From positions 62,001 to 126,000 of the forward strand of contig OY747713.1 of assembly GCA_963556495.2 (NCBI GenBank): a stretch of 64,000 nucleotides of DNA, in the 5' to 3' direction. Of this stretch, positions 43,501 to 55,134 are shown one piece after another; the first letter of the stretch is position 1, and each line of letters opens with the position of its first letter. Position numbers and translations under genes: made by a program. The notes below the pieces were generated by a model. It searched no databases and was not told where the DNA came from. It saw only the letters and a list, made by a program, of their open reading frames with translations. Origin of the DNA: Valencia hispanica (Eukaryota; Chordata; Actinopteri; Cyprinodontiformes; Valenciidae).

Positions 43501-46430
43501 AAAATAAAATAAATAAGTCTAAGGTTAAGGCTCACTAATGGGGCTATTGTTATTTTCACCAGGCTATTAGGGTTGTGCAAGCTTGTTGAGACTTTCAACA
43601 AAACACACATTGATGCATATGACCAAAACAGCATATAGTTACATAACCTGGGTCGTTTCACAGTTAACGACACTTACGTCACCAAGACTGCTTCACGCTT
43701 AGAAGCTTACGCTACCCTGATAGCCTCGTTTGATTCACCTGTAGGAAGGTGACGCCACCTACAGAGTGGTTCAAGCTTCTTTCCTGATAAGATTTTCTTT
43801 CCACTTTCTTTCTTAAAAGCTTTTGTTCTGTAATTTTTGCGAAGCTTCATCCCTGAATGTTAATGAGACCCGCAGACCAATGCATGAGCTTTAACACACA
43901 TAAAAGAAATTTTATGAAGAGCCAACAGCGCCGATATCAATAGAAAACAGACTTGAAACACAGTGGAATACATTTACAGCAACAATAAGCAGAACAAGGC
44001 AAGGCAAGGCAATTTTATTTGTATAGCACACTTTCAACAACAAGGTAATTCAAGGTGCTTTCAAGGATCTCATATCTGCTGCATGAAACCCATTAATTAT
44101 TTTTAGCATCATTTCTGAGATCTTTTTGAAACTATAATAGTCGGATGAGTCTTTAGATGCGAGATGAGGTGAGTTCATACGTTTGGTGTGTAAACGGTTG
44201 TGTTTTTGAAATGCAGAGCGGCAGTATTGAGGCCTGCTCATGTTATACAGCTCCCAGCAGAAGCCTTATTGTGTGTGAAATTAGAGTAACCTGCCTGCAG
44301 AGTCCTGAAAGATCAGGCTTTGAGCCGAGCTGCACTTTATAGGAAATGCAAATGGCTGTGTCGGCAAATTGGATTCTCATAAAAAATAAAATACAGGAAG
44401 TGTCAAAAACAAAAAAAAGAAACTGGCAAACACAATGACAGCATACAGAAATAAGAGATGGAAAAACAGAGAGCTCTGGCTGCATGACAATGTGAGAGAC
44501 TGTAAAAGCTGAAGAGTTTGTGTTTTACTACGTGTTGTCCTGTAAAAGATTGATGAACCTCCCTGAACCATATGGACACGGCCTCAGTCCAATCAAGACA
44601 CACCTGGGAGATGATTTATGCTTCAGCTTTGATTTGTGCTTCAAGACGTCATCAGCCAACACTTCTCCTAATTGATGAAGAAAATCTGTACAGAGAGAGG
44701 GCAGGAATGTGATTTGTTTGAAAGGCACAACCAGCGTAAAAAGGTTTTAAAAAATGCTCGAAATTCAGCAGAATGATGAAGGGAGATTCTAAATATGATC
44801 GAAGTTTGGCTTCAGACATTCAGTCAGACTCTGTTCAGATGTAGTTGATCACTTTCACAACAAAATGCAACTGTTGTTTTGCAGAATCAGAATGACGCAC
44901 GGGACAACCATAGTGATGGAAATTCCAGTTCTTTCAGGGGAGCGGGCTTCTATGACTCGGCTCATTAAAAAGAACAGTCTCTTTCTGCTCCCAACCTGCT
45001 CCTCACATTTTATTTATTTTTTATTCATCACCAAAAATTATGTAAAATTATGTGTAAAATCAATTACTAATCTACTGTAAAATAATATTTCTTTGTAATT
45101 AGGATTTAATTAATTAGTTACATCATTGGCAGGGTTAGCCCCTTTGATGATCAGGTCATAGTGGATGCAATTCCAAGTTCAAACACTGAAGGATAACCTT
45201 TTGCCATTTTGTCTTGGAGCTGATTTTTTTAGTTATCCAGTTAAGGTAGAGTCATTTTCTTGCCCAGAAAATTAGCATTCACTTGAGCTTTATTTTATAT
45301 TTATCAGTAATAACTGGGTCAGTTATTCCAAAAAAGGATGATTGTTTAAATTAAACGACAGAAGTTAGTTAATTGTGGAGAATAGTTTGTGGGAAAATTG
45401 GTTCACTTTAGTAAATGATTTTACATTTGTCCAAGCATAATTCCAATCTCATCAGTAAGATCAGGCAAGGCAAGGCAATTTTATTTGTACAATATTTCTT
45501 AAAATGGCTTAGCGGGCTCGACAGGTGGAAAATAACATTACAACCGCAGAGTTTGCGTTTAAAACAAAAGGTCTCACTTTCACATAAGCTCTAGTTTTGA
45601 GTCTCCCTCGTGCATTTTGATTAAAACAAGCCTATTTTCACTCAGTGAAGTTATTCACATTGAGTAGAGTATCCTGAAATCCTACTCGAAAGTAAAAAGT
45701 ATGGTGCAGTAAAGATATTCCTAAAAGTAAACGTTTTCCAAACAACTACTCAAATAAATGTAGGGAGTAAATGTAGATAGTTACTACCCTCCTCTGTCTA
45801 CACTCTGCCTTTATGTTATCAATCTAATTGAAATGGTTTCATGTGGACCACTCTCAGAAATGTTTGATTTTTTTTCTGTTTTGTATGTTAGATCATTTGA
45901 AAGTGCTGTCTTAGCTCTGTTAGCTCTGTCACTCATTTTCTTACCTGTCCAGCATGTTTTGTCAGCAGTGCTGTTCTTTTTCCCTCCTCTTACAACCTCC
46001 TGTTCTCTGTGTTTGTGGCGCTTTCTACGTCTGTTTCCGCCGGTCGTGCCCTTCCTGCCCAGTGCAAACACACAGATATTGCCCACCAAATCAAGGAGAT
46101 GACCAATCACATGGAGCTGGAACACACACAAAAAAAGTGGGTCTCCGATCGGTCACTTTAAAGAGAGGGCTCTAAGAGCTGTTTTGTTCCCAACCGACAC
46201 ATCACTAGACAATAACCCCACACAGACATTTAAATAAATTAGAAAATGTGTTCTTATCAGGCTCGTTTGGCAGATTAAAAGTTCTTCTTGATAATAATCT
46301 TTCAGAATCAGTTTCATTTGTTACGTTTGTGCATGAATGACAAATTCAACTTTGGTTCCACTTTGCTCTAAATGATTACATTTTAAATATGAATATATAA
46401 ATAAAAAAAGGAAAAAGTTTTTTGTTTTCT
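43501..46430. other. Gene-free stretch with two LINE-tail scraps
   Basis: AAGGCAAGGCAATTTTATTTGTA occurs at 43990-44025 and 45465-45495. It is the minus-strand 3' end seen fully at 49668. Nothing else is supported. Frames at 44050-44728 and 45811-46175 have no domain and low conservation cues. Confidence 0.5.
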
Positions 46431-46439
46431 TTATACATA

Positions 46440-47336
46440 TTTAGATATATTTACAATGTGGGTGCCTGTTGGCTTGTGGTCGGCATTGGGGTTCTGTCTG
46501 GAGCTTGGTGTGCTGGCTACTGGTTTGTGGGTTGCATTGGGGTTTGTGGGTTGCATTGGGGGTGGGGGGTGGGGGGGTTCGTTCTGTGGGTGAGGTGCAT
46601 TCACGAGTAATGGAAACGAGTAATGCCATGGCAGATCCACCAATCCCCCATTGGTGGATCTGCCATGACATTACTCGTTCTCCTGCCCTACTCGCTGGCA
46701 CCGTTGTGTTTGTGGCTTTAATCGTGTTGTATGCGAAGGGTGTCATTGGATTGGGCAATCTGTGTTCCCATGGAGCAGTGAGTGGGGAGGGGGCGGAGGA
46801 TGGTCGACGAGGGAGGCCCCAGAGAGGATGCACTGGTGGGTGGTTTTGGTGTGCCGCTGTGCTGCGTATGTGATGTGGTGCTTCGGGTGTGTCTGGGGTT
46901 TTCATTGTGTTTATCGTGGGCTGGCATTGGGATATATGCACTGTAGAGATACTGGGGGTTTACTGTTTGGTGGTAGGAATGGGTGGCTTGGCGGGGGTCG
47001 GGTCTGGCGTCTCTATTTGTTCAAATGTTCTGTGGGTTTGGTGCTTGGTCGGTTTAACATTGGGCTCGATTGGCTTTGGTTGGATGCTTGGTCTTGGTGC
47101 TCTGTGCTGTGCAGATTTTCCCTTTTATTTTCCATCTCTGTGTAAATGATTTCTAGAAAGAAAAAAAAAAAACACAGTAATTTCTAATAAAGATTTATTA
47201 AAGATATATCCCAAGTGGAATATTATAGCAAAACCCGTAATGTTCCACTTGTGAAAGTAAATCTGTTGGGCTTCTACTTCCTACTCAGACATCAATTCTG
47301 AGTTCCACACTACCAGACAGGACACGTGAAAAAAAA
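46440..47336 (+). mobile_element. Repeat family X, copy 3 (plus, CpG-depleted)
   Basis: Ends in GGACACGTGAAAAAAAAA at about 47318-47336. AATAAAGATTTATTAAAG and CTACTTCCTACTCAGACATC correspond to copies 1 and 2. The G/T-rich 46450-47130 part matches the minus strand of copy 2's GC-rich section (GGGTCTGGCGTCTC, GTTGGATGCTTGGTC), but most C are T. An inverted repeat lies at 46616-46678. Confidence 0.6.
46616..46678. repeat. 29-bp inverted repeat with 5-nt loop
   Basis: Arms ACGAGTAATGCCATGGCAGA... (46616-46644) and ...TCTGCCATGACATTACTCGT (46650-46678) pair with one mismatch around a CCCCC loop. A strong foldback hairpin. GAGTAATGGAAACGAGTAATG just left of it repeats the outer arm. Confidence 0.8.
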
Positions 47337-47639
47337 ATTCTTGCATATTTCAGAGTTGCCTTTTATTGTGGCCAGGTAAAGGCACATCTCTGCAAGATTC
47401 ATGCAGTCTAATCAGCACCTTGATATGCTACCTCTGTAAGGGGGGATGGATTATCTTGGCAAAGGAGAAATGCTCATTAACACAGATTTAGACAGATTTG
47501 TATACAATTCTTGAGAGTAATGGGTCTTTTGTGTATGTAGAAAATGTTTCAGATCTTTGAGTTCAGCTCATGAAAAATGGGAGCTAAAACAAAAGTGTTG
47601 CATTTTTATTTTGGTTCAGTTAAAAATAAGTCATCAATA

Positions 47640-48448
47640 AGTCAACTTGTTAACCACTGTTATTCTTGGTCGTCTGTCACCGTACACCGACCCTGAATGT
47701 GCATGCTTTTTGTGTTTTATTATTTGACTTTGGTTGGAACCAGAAGCAGTATATTATATTGTATTATTTCCTTGTATGTTTATTGTCTGCTGCGGTCGGC
47801 GCGTGTCTGTTTAGATAGGTCGCGTGGCATCAGTAGAACCCTGTTCTTCGTCGCCCCCGTTTCCTTTGTCCAAGCCACCATTGCTAATGAAACTAGACTT
47901 TGTTGAATCGCCACGCGGTCTTCCTTTGTCTCCCTTTGTGAACCGATCGCGCCAATTGATAAGGCTTGAGTTATTTATCGCATTGGGGGTTAAGCTGAAC
48001 CCCCCTCTCATTCGCTCGCTGTCTCCCACACACACACAGCAGCACACACACACACACACAGCCGCACACACACGCCCCCTTCCCTCAACGTTAACTTTGT
48101 TCTATATTTTTGCATGCGTTAGAATAGATGGAAATTATGAATGAAATGTAATCTGTAAGGTTGATCTATTTCATTAATAAATTCCCTTAAATAACGAGGA
48201 GTTTCCTGTGCTATTTCAGTATGTGCTCTAAAGTCTGTTTTAACCCCGCGGACGAATTACGCCTTTTCAGAGAGACTGACTGACTGTCTGGTTTAATTAA
48301 AATTATCTCATTTATGAGATTGGTGCCCCTATATCTTTAATAAACAGGTTAAACTCGAACGTCATCAATAATTATATAAATATTAAATTATTGATAATTA
48401 TTGATGCTCAGAAAACCAGACAACTTTTTATTATTAATAGTTACAACA
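47640..48448 (+). mobile_element. Long-LTR element copy 3 (5'-truncated, plus)
   Basis: Reverse complement of 9117-9905: same GT/CA-rich tract (48030-48075 here), the CGCGGACGAATT block, AATAAA at 48176 and the LTR end AGTTACAACA at 48448. The left end is lost near 47640. It has no coding potential; frames inside are the antisense of those in copy 1. Confidence 0.7.
48176..48181 (+). promoter_or_regulatory. Putative LTR polyadenylation signal (AATAAA)
   Basis: Conserved in position with copies 1 and 2 of the long-LTR family. Confidence 0.45.
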
Positions 48449-48479
48449 AGATTAAAGTAAAGTCTTAATTTTAATTGGT

Positions 48480-48720
48480 ACTCAAGGTCCAAGAGTCTGG
48501 AAGAAGAGTGGAGAGGACCAGAGTTCATGTTGCTGGAGGTCCAAAGTGAAGTTTCCACAGTCAGTGATGATCTGGGGTACCATGTCATTTGCTGGTTCTG
48601 GTCCACTGGGATTTCTTAAGTCCACAGTCAACGCAGCCATCTACCAGAACATTCATGCTTCCTTCTGCTGACAAGCTATATGGAGATGCTGATTTACTTT
48701 CCAGCAGAATATTGTGGAAG
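48480..48720 (+). pseudogene. Tc1/mariner-type transposase DDE fragment
   Basis: Reading from about 48555 gives FPQSVMIWGTMSFAGSGPL followed by LKSTVNAAIYQNIHASF. In Tc1/mariner transposases the block 'SVMVWG.....G.G.L' stands around the second catalytic Asp region. A stop and frame loss follow, and only about 60 codons survive. The TIRs are not seen. It lies just right of the long-LTR copy 3 end. Confidence 0.6.
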
Positions 48721-49664
48721 AAAATGTAATGTTAAGAATGATCTGTTCTGTGTAGTTCACATACTGATAGTTACTATGTGTCTTTTCTTTATGATATGGT
48801 GACCAATCTGATTATATGACACTGTATGAATTTAGGTCAGGACAAACCTGCTGATTAAGACTCTTACAGCCTGGGTTGGCATGGCAACTCTCTTTTACGT
48901 CTAAGAACATCCTGACATACATTGATTATGCTTCTATATCAAATCTTCTGTGCCTATGAGTCAAATGCTTTACCGACTGAGAAATGTTTGTCTGTGATAT
49001 CATAGGTGATAGGCTCAGCATTACTGAACCTATATAATCCTGTGTCTTGTTTTGGAAGGGAGGTCAGTATTGCATACTTTCTCTGTTAACGCTGTACCTC
49101 CTTGAATGATCAACCAAGTCTGTATTAAAACCTCCGAATATCTGAAGGGATCTCTCTCATCTCTTTTATTGAAGAACTTCGATAAGAAGGACTTGGTTCC
49201 ATTCCACATTGCCAAAATCTTATCTTAATCCTTAGACTGTGGAAGGACCATTGCACTGCTGTGATGTCCTCATTTTAAAACTGCATATTTTAATCATATT
49301 TCTGACGAATGGCATGAACAGTGCCATTTTCATTTGGTTCTGTTGGAGTTTGGCAGAGTGACGGCAGAATCTGTGCCACTGGCTGCCCTTCCATGTCTTC
49401 TTTAGTGGTTTTTGGAGGCCCTCAATAGGATGAGTCATTTGTGAAATGACAGGACAGGACATGCCAACAAATTGCATCACTTCTGGCTCAGTGGGCAAGG
49501 ACAATGCCGTGCCATATGCCAGCCAGAGGAGAGCAGGAGGGTCTGGGTGGAGGGACGAATGGTTCTCATTTCCATGTGAACCCCCTTCTTTCAGTCCAGG
49601 GTCCAAAGTCTGTCACACGTGAACATTCGGAGTCAGCCAGGTGACGCCTTGGCCTTGCAGGGTG
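48721..49664. other. Gene-free stretch
   Basis: No supported gene. The 124-codon minus frame at 49232-49606 shows no domain. Confidence 0.45.
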
Positions 49665-51725
49665 ACGCAAGGCAAGGAAAGGCAATTTTATTTGTATAGC
49701 ACACTTTCAACAACAAGGTGATTCAATGTGCTTTACATGATTAAGAGGTAAAATAAAAACAGCAGTAAAACACAGACAAAGCATATAAAGTAAAAAGAGC
49801 AATAAAGCAAGAAGCATACACAGATACAGCAAGGCATTACAAAGCATATAATGTAAAAACAGAGCTGCATTTGAGTAATGTTTTCATGTATCATGTTTTG
49901 TTTATGCTTCCTGCTAAGCTGATACGTTTTTAGTTGTGATTGAAGAGAACTCAGTGATTCAGCAGCTTTGCAGTTTATATACCATAGACTTGCATGTAAT
50001 CTAGCTGCCCTGCTGCCTGGACGCGCTGACCGGTGTGAACGCGGCTTTAGTCAAAGGCAGCTCTAAACAGACATGTTTTTAGTTGTGATTTAAAAGAACT
50101 CCGTGCTTCAGCAGCTTTGCAGTTTTCTGGAAGTTTGTTCCAGATTAGAGGAGCAAAGAAACTGAAAGCTGTTCCTCTATGTTTGGTTCTGATCCTAGGG
50201 ATGTTGAGTAGACTATAATTAGAGGACCTGAGTGGTCTTGGGGGGTTGGGTGGTATAGTAACAGTAGGTCTTCAACATACTTTGGTGCTAAGCCATTCAA
50301 TGATTTATAAACTAGTAAAAGTATTTAGAAGTCTATTCTCTGAGCTACAGAGAGCCAGTGTAAGGACTTTAGAACTGGGGTGATGTGCTCTACTTTCCTG
50401 GTTCTAGTGAGGAACACGAGCAGCAGAGTTCTGGATCAGCTGCAGCTGTCTGATTGACTTTTTAGGCAGACCCGTGAAGACGCTGTTGCAGTAATCATCC
50501 GACTAAAGATAAACGCATGGATGAGTTTTTCTAGGTCCTGTTGCGACATCAGTCCTTTAATCCTAGAAATGTTCTTCAGGTGATAAAAGACCTTGTAATT
50601 GCCTTTATCTGACCCTGGAGGTTCAGGTCTGAGTCCATTACTACACCTAGATTTCAGGCCTGATCAGTAGTTTCTAGCTGTATTAACTGAAGCTGTGTGC
50701 TGACTGTTGACCGTTCCTCTTTATGTCCAAAAGTAATTACTTCTGTTGTGTTTCTATTCAGCTGGAGAAAATTATGGCACATTCAATTCAATTCAGTTTA
50801 TTTATATAGCGCAACAGATGTCATTTCAATACATTTATACAAAGATTCTAATCAATTGATTTGCTCGATTCATGTACAACGTAATGTAGAGCTGAGTATC
50901 ATCTGCATAGTTATGGTGCCTAATCTCATTGGTTGTTATAATCTGGGTTAGTGGGAGCATATAGATATTAAATAAGAGGGGAGAGGGGCCCCAGGATGCA
51001 GCCCTGGGGCACCCCACATGTGATTACTGTTCGTTCTGACGAAAAGTTTCCTATTGAAACAAAGAAGTCCCTGTTCTTTAGGTAAGACTCGAAGCAGCCA
51101 AGTCCTGTACAAGAGAGTCCAACCCAGCTCTCCAGTCGTTCTAATAGTATATCACGATCAACAGTGTCAAATGCTGCACTTAGGTCCAATAGAACCAGCA
51201 CTGTGGTTCTACCACAGTCTGTATTTATGCGGATGTCATTGAAAACTTTGACGAGGGCAGTGTCAGTGCTGTGGTTACCATGGAAACCAGACTGAAAAAC
51301 ATCAAAGCAGTTGGTGATTGTAATGAAGTTATTTGGCTGCTGAAACACAGCTTTTTGTGTTTTAAAACACAGCTTTTTCAATAATTTTACTGATGAATGT
51401 AAGATTAGAAATCGGCCTGTAGTTCTGCATTAACTTGTTGTCCAGATTCTTCTTTTTTAGCAGTGGTTTAATAACTGCTGTTTTTAAATCCTGGGGGAAG
51501 AGGCCTGACAGGAGGGGGGAGTTCACTATTTTAATCAGATCTGACCCAATGACAGGGAAAACTTTCTTGAGGAAAGCTGTGGGTAGGATATCAAGATTGC
51601 AGGAGGAGCTTAATTGGTTAATGATTTCTTATACGTTTTTTTTGGTTTATTTCATGGAATTCTGACATTTTTTCTACATTGGTGTTAGTTGGGTATAACA
51701 TTGGTACAGACTGACCGTCTAATTG
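49665..51725 (-). mobile_element. L2-like LINE, minus, interrupted
   Basis: The 3' end is at 49668 (AAGGCAAGGAAAGGCAATTTTATTTGTATAGCAC on + is a common fish LINE 3' end). ORF2 C-terminal text is antisense at 50080-50560 and the RT at 50835-51600. Between them, at 50782-50860, sits a scrap of a different L2 3'UTR (TCAGTTTATTTATATAGCGC), the same as the tail at 62100-62146. Confidence 0.75.
50835..51700 (-). pseudogene. L2-like LINE reverse transcriptase fragment
   Basis: Frames 50968-51381 and 50835-51017 read VLLDLSAAFDTVDRDILLERL (motif A), CGVPQGCILGPLSPL (motif B) and HHNYADDTQLYI (motif C, YADD kept). The order and spacing are normal, but a frameshift lies between B and C. It is interrupted on the C-terminal side by the foreign tail at 50782-50860. 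The downstream part of the same ORF ([14 protein letters not shown] and HWL-type blocks) is recognisable antisense at 50330-50480. Confidence 0.78.
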
Positions 51726-51819
51726 TTAGAATCGGGCGGTTGCAGAGGAAGTGGACGGGACAGCAGATGATAAACTGTCGGATTCCGTCGAACAGTAGGT
51801 GGCTTCTTTTTTCCGGTCC

Positions 51820-52155
51820 AAGGGATTAAAGGTTGACCCTAACACCATTGAAGCCTGCCATGCGCTGCCCAGGAGGAGTAACAATGATAAACCAGCCATA
51901 ATTATGGAACATACAAAACAGAGCTACTAAAAGCAAGGGAGGAAGCTTAGAGGATCAAACATCTACATCAATGACCATCTGACCAAACGGAACGCGGACA
52001 TCACTAGGAAGGCCTGGTTTCTGAAAAAGCAGGGGAAGATCCAGGCAACATGGACATCCAGCGGTAAGATCTTCATTAAATTGAATGGAACACCGGAAGA
52101 GGCGAAGGTAATGATCATCTGAGACATCGAGGAGCTGGAGAGATTTAACTGATCA
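51820..52155 (+). pseudogene. LINE ORF1 C-terminal part
   Basis: The frame reads VDPNTIEACHALPRR (about 51833-51877), then after a TAA GSNIYINDHLTKRNADITRK and GKIFIKLNGTPEEAKVMII up to TGA. The KRN(A)-x6-8-R and 'KIFIKLNG' blocks are those of ORF1 C-terminal domains that follow coiled coils in fish LINEs (an RNA-binding function is presumed). Broken by at least two stops. Confidence 0.6.
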
Positions 52156-52321
52156 CTACATGACTGAAGGTTAAACAGAGCCCACATGCTACATCATCAT
52201 GAAGACACTTAGTACCGGTAATTATTCATCATAAGCTGATGACAGAACTGCACACTATGACTGTGACTATGATGATATAGAACTGAAAACATTTAATTAC
52301 ACTGAGTACAAATGTCAGGAT

Positions 52322-53035
52322 ATGGAAAATGATGTTGACCCGGATAATACCTTCTATTCGGACATCATTGATAACTGCAGCTACCACTCTGAGGATCACT
52401 ACAACAGGACTATTAAAGCAGAAAATAAACTTTCTATTATACATTTTAATAGCAGAAGTTTATATGTAAAATTTACTAAAATCAAGCATTATTTAAACCA
52501 GTGCGAACAACCATTCAGTATTATAGCCATCTCTGAGACATGGATCAGCACTGAGAAGGGAGCTGACTTTGAACTGGATGGTTATGAATTCAACTACATA
52601 AACAGAGAAGGGAATACTGGTGGAGGCGTAGCTTTGTATGTAAATAAATACCTGCAGTATAAAGTGTTGGAAAGCATGACAAGGGTGATGAATGATATAT
52701 TTGAATGTATAACAGTGGAAATTTTTATGGAAAAGAAAATTAATGTAATTGTTAGCTGCATCTATAGGACTCCAGGTTCTAACTTAGAAATCTTTCAGGA
52801 GTGGTTGGAGGAAACATACACAGCTTCAACACAAAAGGCCTTATTTATCTGTGGGGACTTTAATGTTGATTTACTCAACCCAAAAAATCATAGACCAACT
52901 AAAGAGTTAATCGATACAATGTACAGTTTGACTCTGTACCCTACCATTACCAAACCCAGTAGAATTACTTCTCACAGTGCCACGTTAATAGATAATATTT
53001 ATACAAACTTATTGGATAACAAAACGATAAACTGA
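52322..53035 (+). pseudogene. LINE ORF2 endonuclease domain (open)
   Basis: 237 open codons. An APE-type endonuclease/exonuclease/phosphatase domain starts at LSIIHFNSRSLYVKF (about residue 36) and has IIAISETWIS (Glu), GGGVALYVN, CIYRTPGSN, FICGDFNVDLL (GDFN motif) and SRITSHSATLIDNIYTN at the end. The last segment in active enzymes carries S(D/H)H later; the TGA after NKTIN cuts just before SDHLPV-like text (ITDHLPVFLVF at 53050). It nicks target DNA in intact LINEs. Confidence 0.82.
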
Positions 53036-53049
53036 CTATTAATAAATGA

Positions 53050-55121
53050 TATCACTGACCATCTACCTGTTTTTTTAGTATTTGACAGCTGCTATACAAG
53101 AAATAAAAACAGGATGCTGGACAGCTATTTAAAAGAACAAGAACTGAGGAGACAATCAATTCACTTAAAGAAAAGTTATTTAATCAGAACTGGGAGTTGG
53201 TATTAAATGAAGATAACATTGATAAAGCATATGAAACTTTTTTGTACACCTTCAAATTATTATATAATAGAAACTGTCCAATAAAGAAAATCACCAAAAG
53301 AAAGAAACACTTAGATACACCATGGATCACAAAAGGATTGAAAAATGCCTGTAAAAAAGAATACACTCTACAGGGAATTCCTAAAAAATAGAACTGAACA
53401 AGCTGAGAATAAATATAAAAAATATAAAAATAAATTGACAACTATATTACGGTTCTCAAAACAGGAATACCATTGTAAACTATTAGATAGGAATAAAAGT
53501 AACATTAAAAGTTTTTGGAATATATTAAACATAGTAATTAGGAAACATTCTATAAAAAAATTATTATCCACAGTATTTTATTGATAATGATGAAATCATA
53601 AATGATATGAACGATGTGGTTAATAACTTCAACAGGTATTTTGTAAGTGTGGGACCTAAACTGGCAGAAAAAATCATTGATCCTGCATCAGCAGATGATT
53701 GGAACAAGAAACTAATATGTAGAAATCCAAATTCAATGTTTCTCACTGCAGTGGAGCAGAAAGAAATCATACATACTGTACTTAAATGTAAAAACAAGAT
53801 GTCAACTGACTGTGATACTGATATGACAATAGTCAAAAAGGTTATTAAAGCTATTGTTCGACCATTGACACATATCTGTAATCTTTCTCTCCAGACTGGT
53901 AAATTTCCAAATAGCATGAAAACCGCAAAAGTTATCCCATAATACAAAACTGGGGATAGACACCAATTCCCCAATTATAGGCCTGTTTCCCTACTACCAC
54001 AGTTTTTCAAAATCTTAGAAAAACTGTTTGTGTTTGTCAATAAATGTGTCTAATCTGTTAACAAACTACTTGCGGAAAGTCAATATGGATTTAGATCACA
54101 AATATCCACTTCATTGGCAGTTCTGGATTTAATAGAATAAATCACCAGTTCCATAGACCAAAAGAAATTTGCAGTTAGAGTCTTCATCGATCTCAAAATA
54201 GCATTTGACACAATAAATCATGAAATATTATTTAAGAAACTGGAGCGTTATGGGATCAGGGGTGTTGTTTTACAATGGATGAAATGTTATTTAAGTAACA
54301 GCCAACAATTTGTAAAAAATAAGTGATTTTCAGTCATCATGCTTGGACATTGTTTGTGGTGTCCCCCAGGGGTCATTGCTGGGTCCTAAACTCTTCATCT
54401 TATACATAAACAATATATGCAAGGTCTCAAAAAAACTGCAATATGTTCTGTTTGCAGACGATACAAATATTTTGTGTACTGGGGAAAACCTGCAACAGCC
54501 TATGGAGGACATCACCTCAGAACTGATCAAAGTAAAGAAATGGTGTGACTTAAATAAACTGTCTTTAAATTTGGATAAAACAAAATGTATCTTGTTTGGG
54601 AAGCGTAAAGGGAACAGCGATGTAAAAATGGTGATAGACGGTACAAATATAGATGGAGTCAAAGAAATGAAGTTTCTGGTGGTGATCGACCACAAGAACA
54701 GCTTGAAGCTTTACATATATTATACTTCTCACTAATTCTACCTTATTTAAATTACTGCGTGGAAGTCTGGGGCAACACCTACAAATCCTCACTCCAACCG
54801 TTGTGCACACTCCAGAAAAGAGCTATCTGGATAATACATAAGGCAGGTTTCAATGATCACACTAATGATTTATTCAGAAACCCCTGTCTACTAAAACTTT
54901 CAGATCTGGTAGAATTTTAAACAGCTCAGTTAATGTTTAAAGCCAGACACAAACAACTACCAGATAATATACAGAAACTTTTTACGGATAGGAAAGGGGG
55001 TTATGATTACAGGGGAAGGTGCAATTTCAGGATAAAGAGTGTTGGAACAATCATGAAGAGGATGTGCATTTCAGTCTGTGGTGTTAGGGTTTGGAATAAA
55101 GAAATTAAAGAAAATAGTTAA
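53050..55121 (+). pseudogene. LINE ORF2 reverse transcriptase and C-terminus (frameshifted)
   Basis: Continues the endonuclease. 53197-53584 is the linker (TPWITKGLKNACKKE). 53607-53942 leads to NSMKTAKVIP. PNYRPVSLLPQFFKILEKL follows a stop at 53941. Motif A is FIDLKIAFDTINHEI (about 54185-54230). Motifs B and C are CGVPQGSLLGPKLF and VLFADDTNILC in 54343-54735. The post-RT part ends with the MFKARHKQLPDNIQKLF segment at 54933-55121. At least five frame breaks. The FADD motif is intact. Confidence 0.8.
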
Positions 55122-55134
55122 GAGGAAACATGAT

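Larger units (their letters stand above)
51726..55130 (+). mobile_element. Rex/CR1-like LINE, nearly full length
   Basis: Contains an ORF1 C-terminus, a complete endonuclease, RT and post-RT region in the right order on +, about 3.4 kb. Frameshifts and stops interrupt all parts. The 5' end is unclear (about 51720) and it is followed directly by another LINE at about 55135. Confidence 0.78.

Noticed and set aside
49232..49606. 124-codon minus frame as a host gene
   Set aside because: No domain, no splice context, and surrounded by repeats; likely chance.
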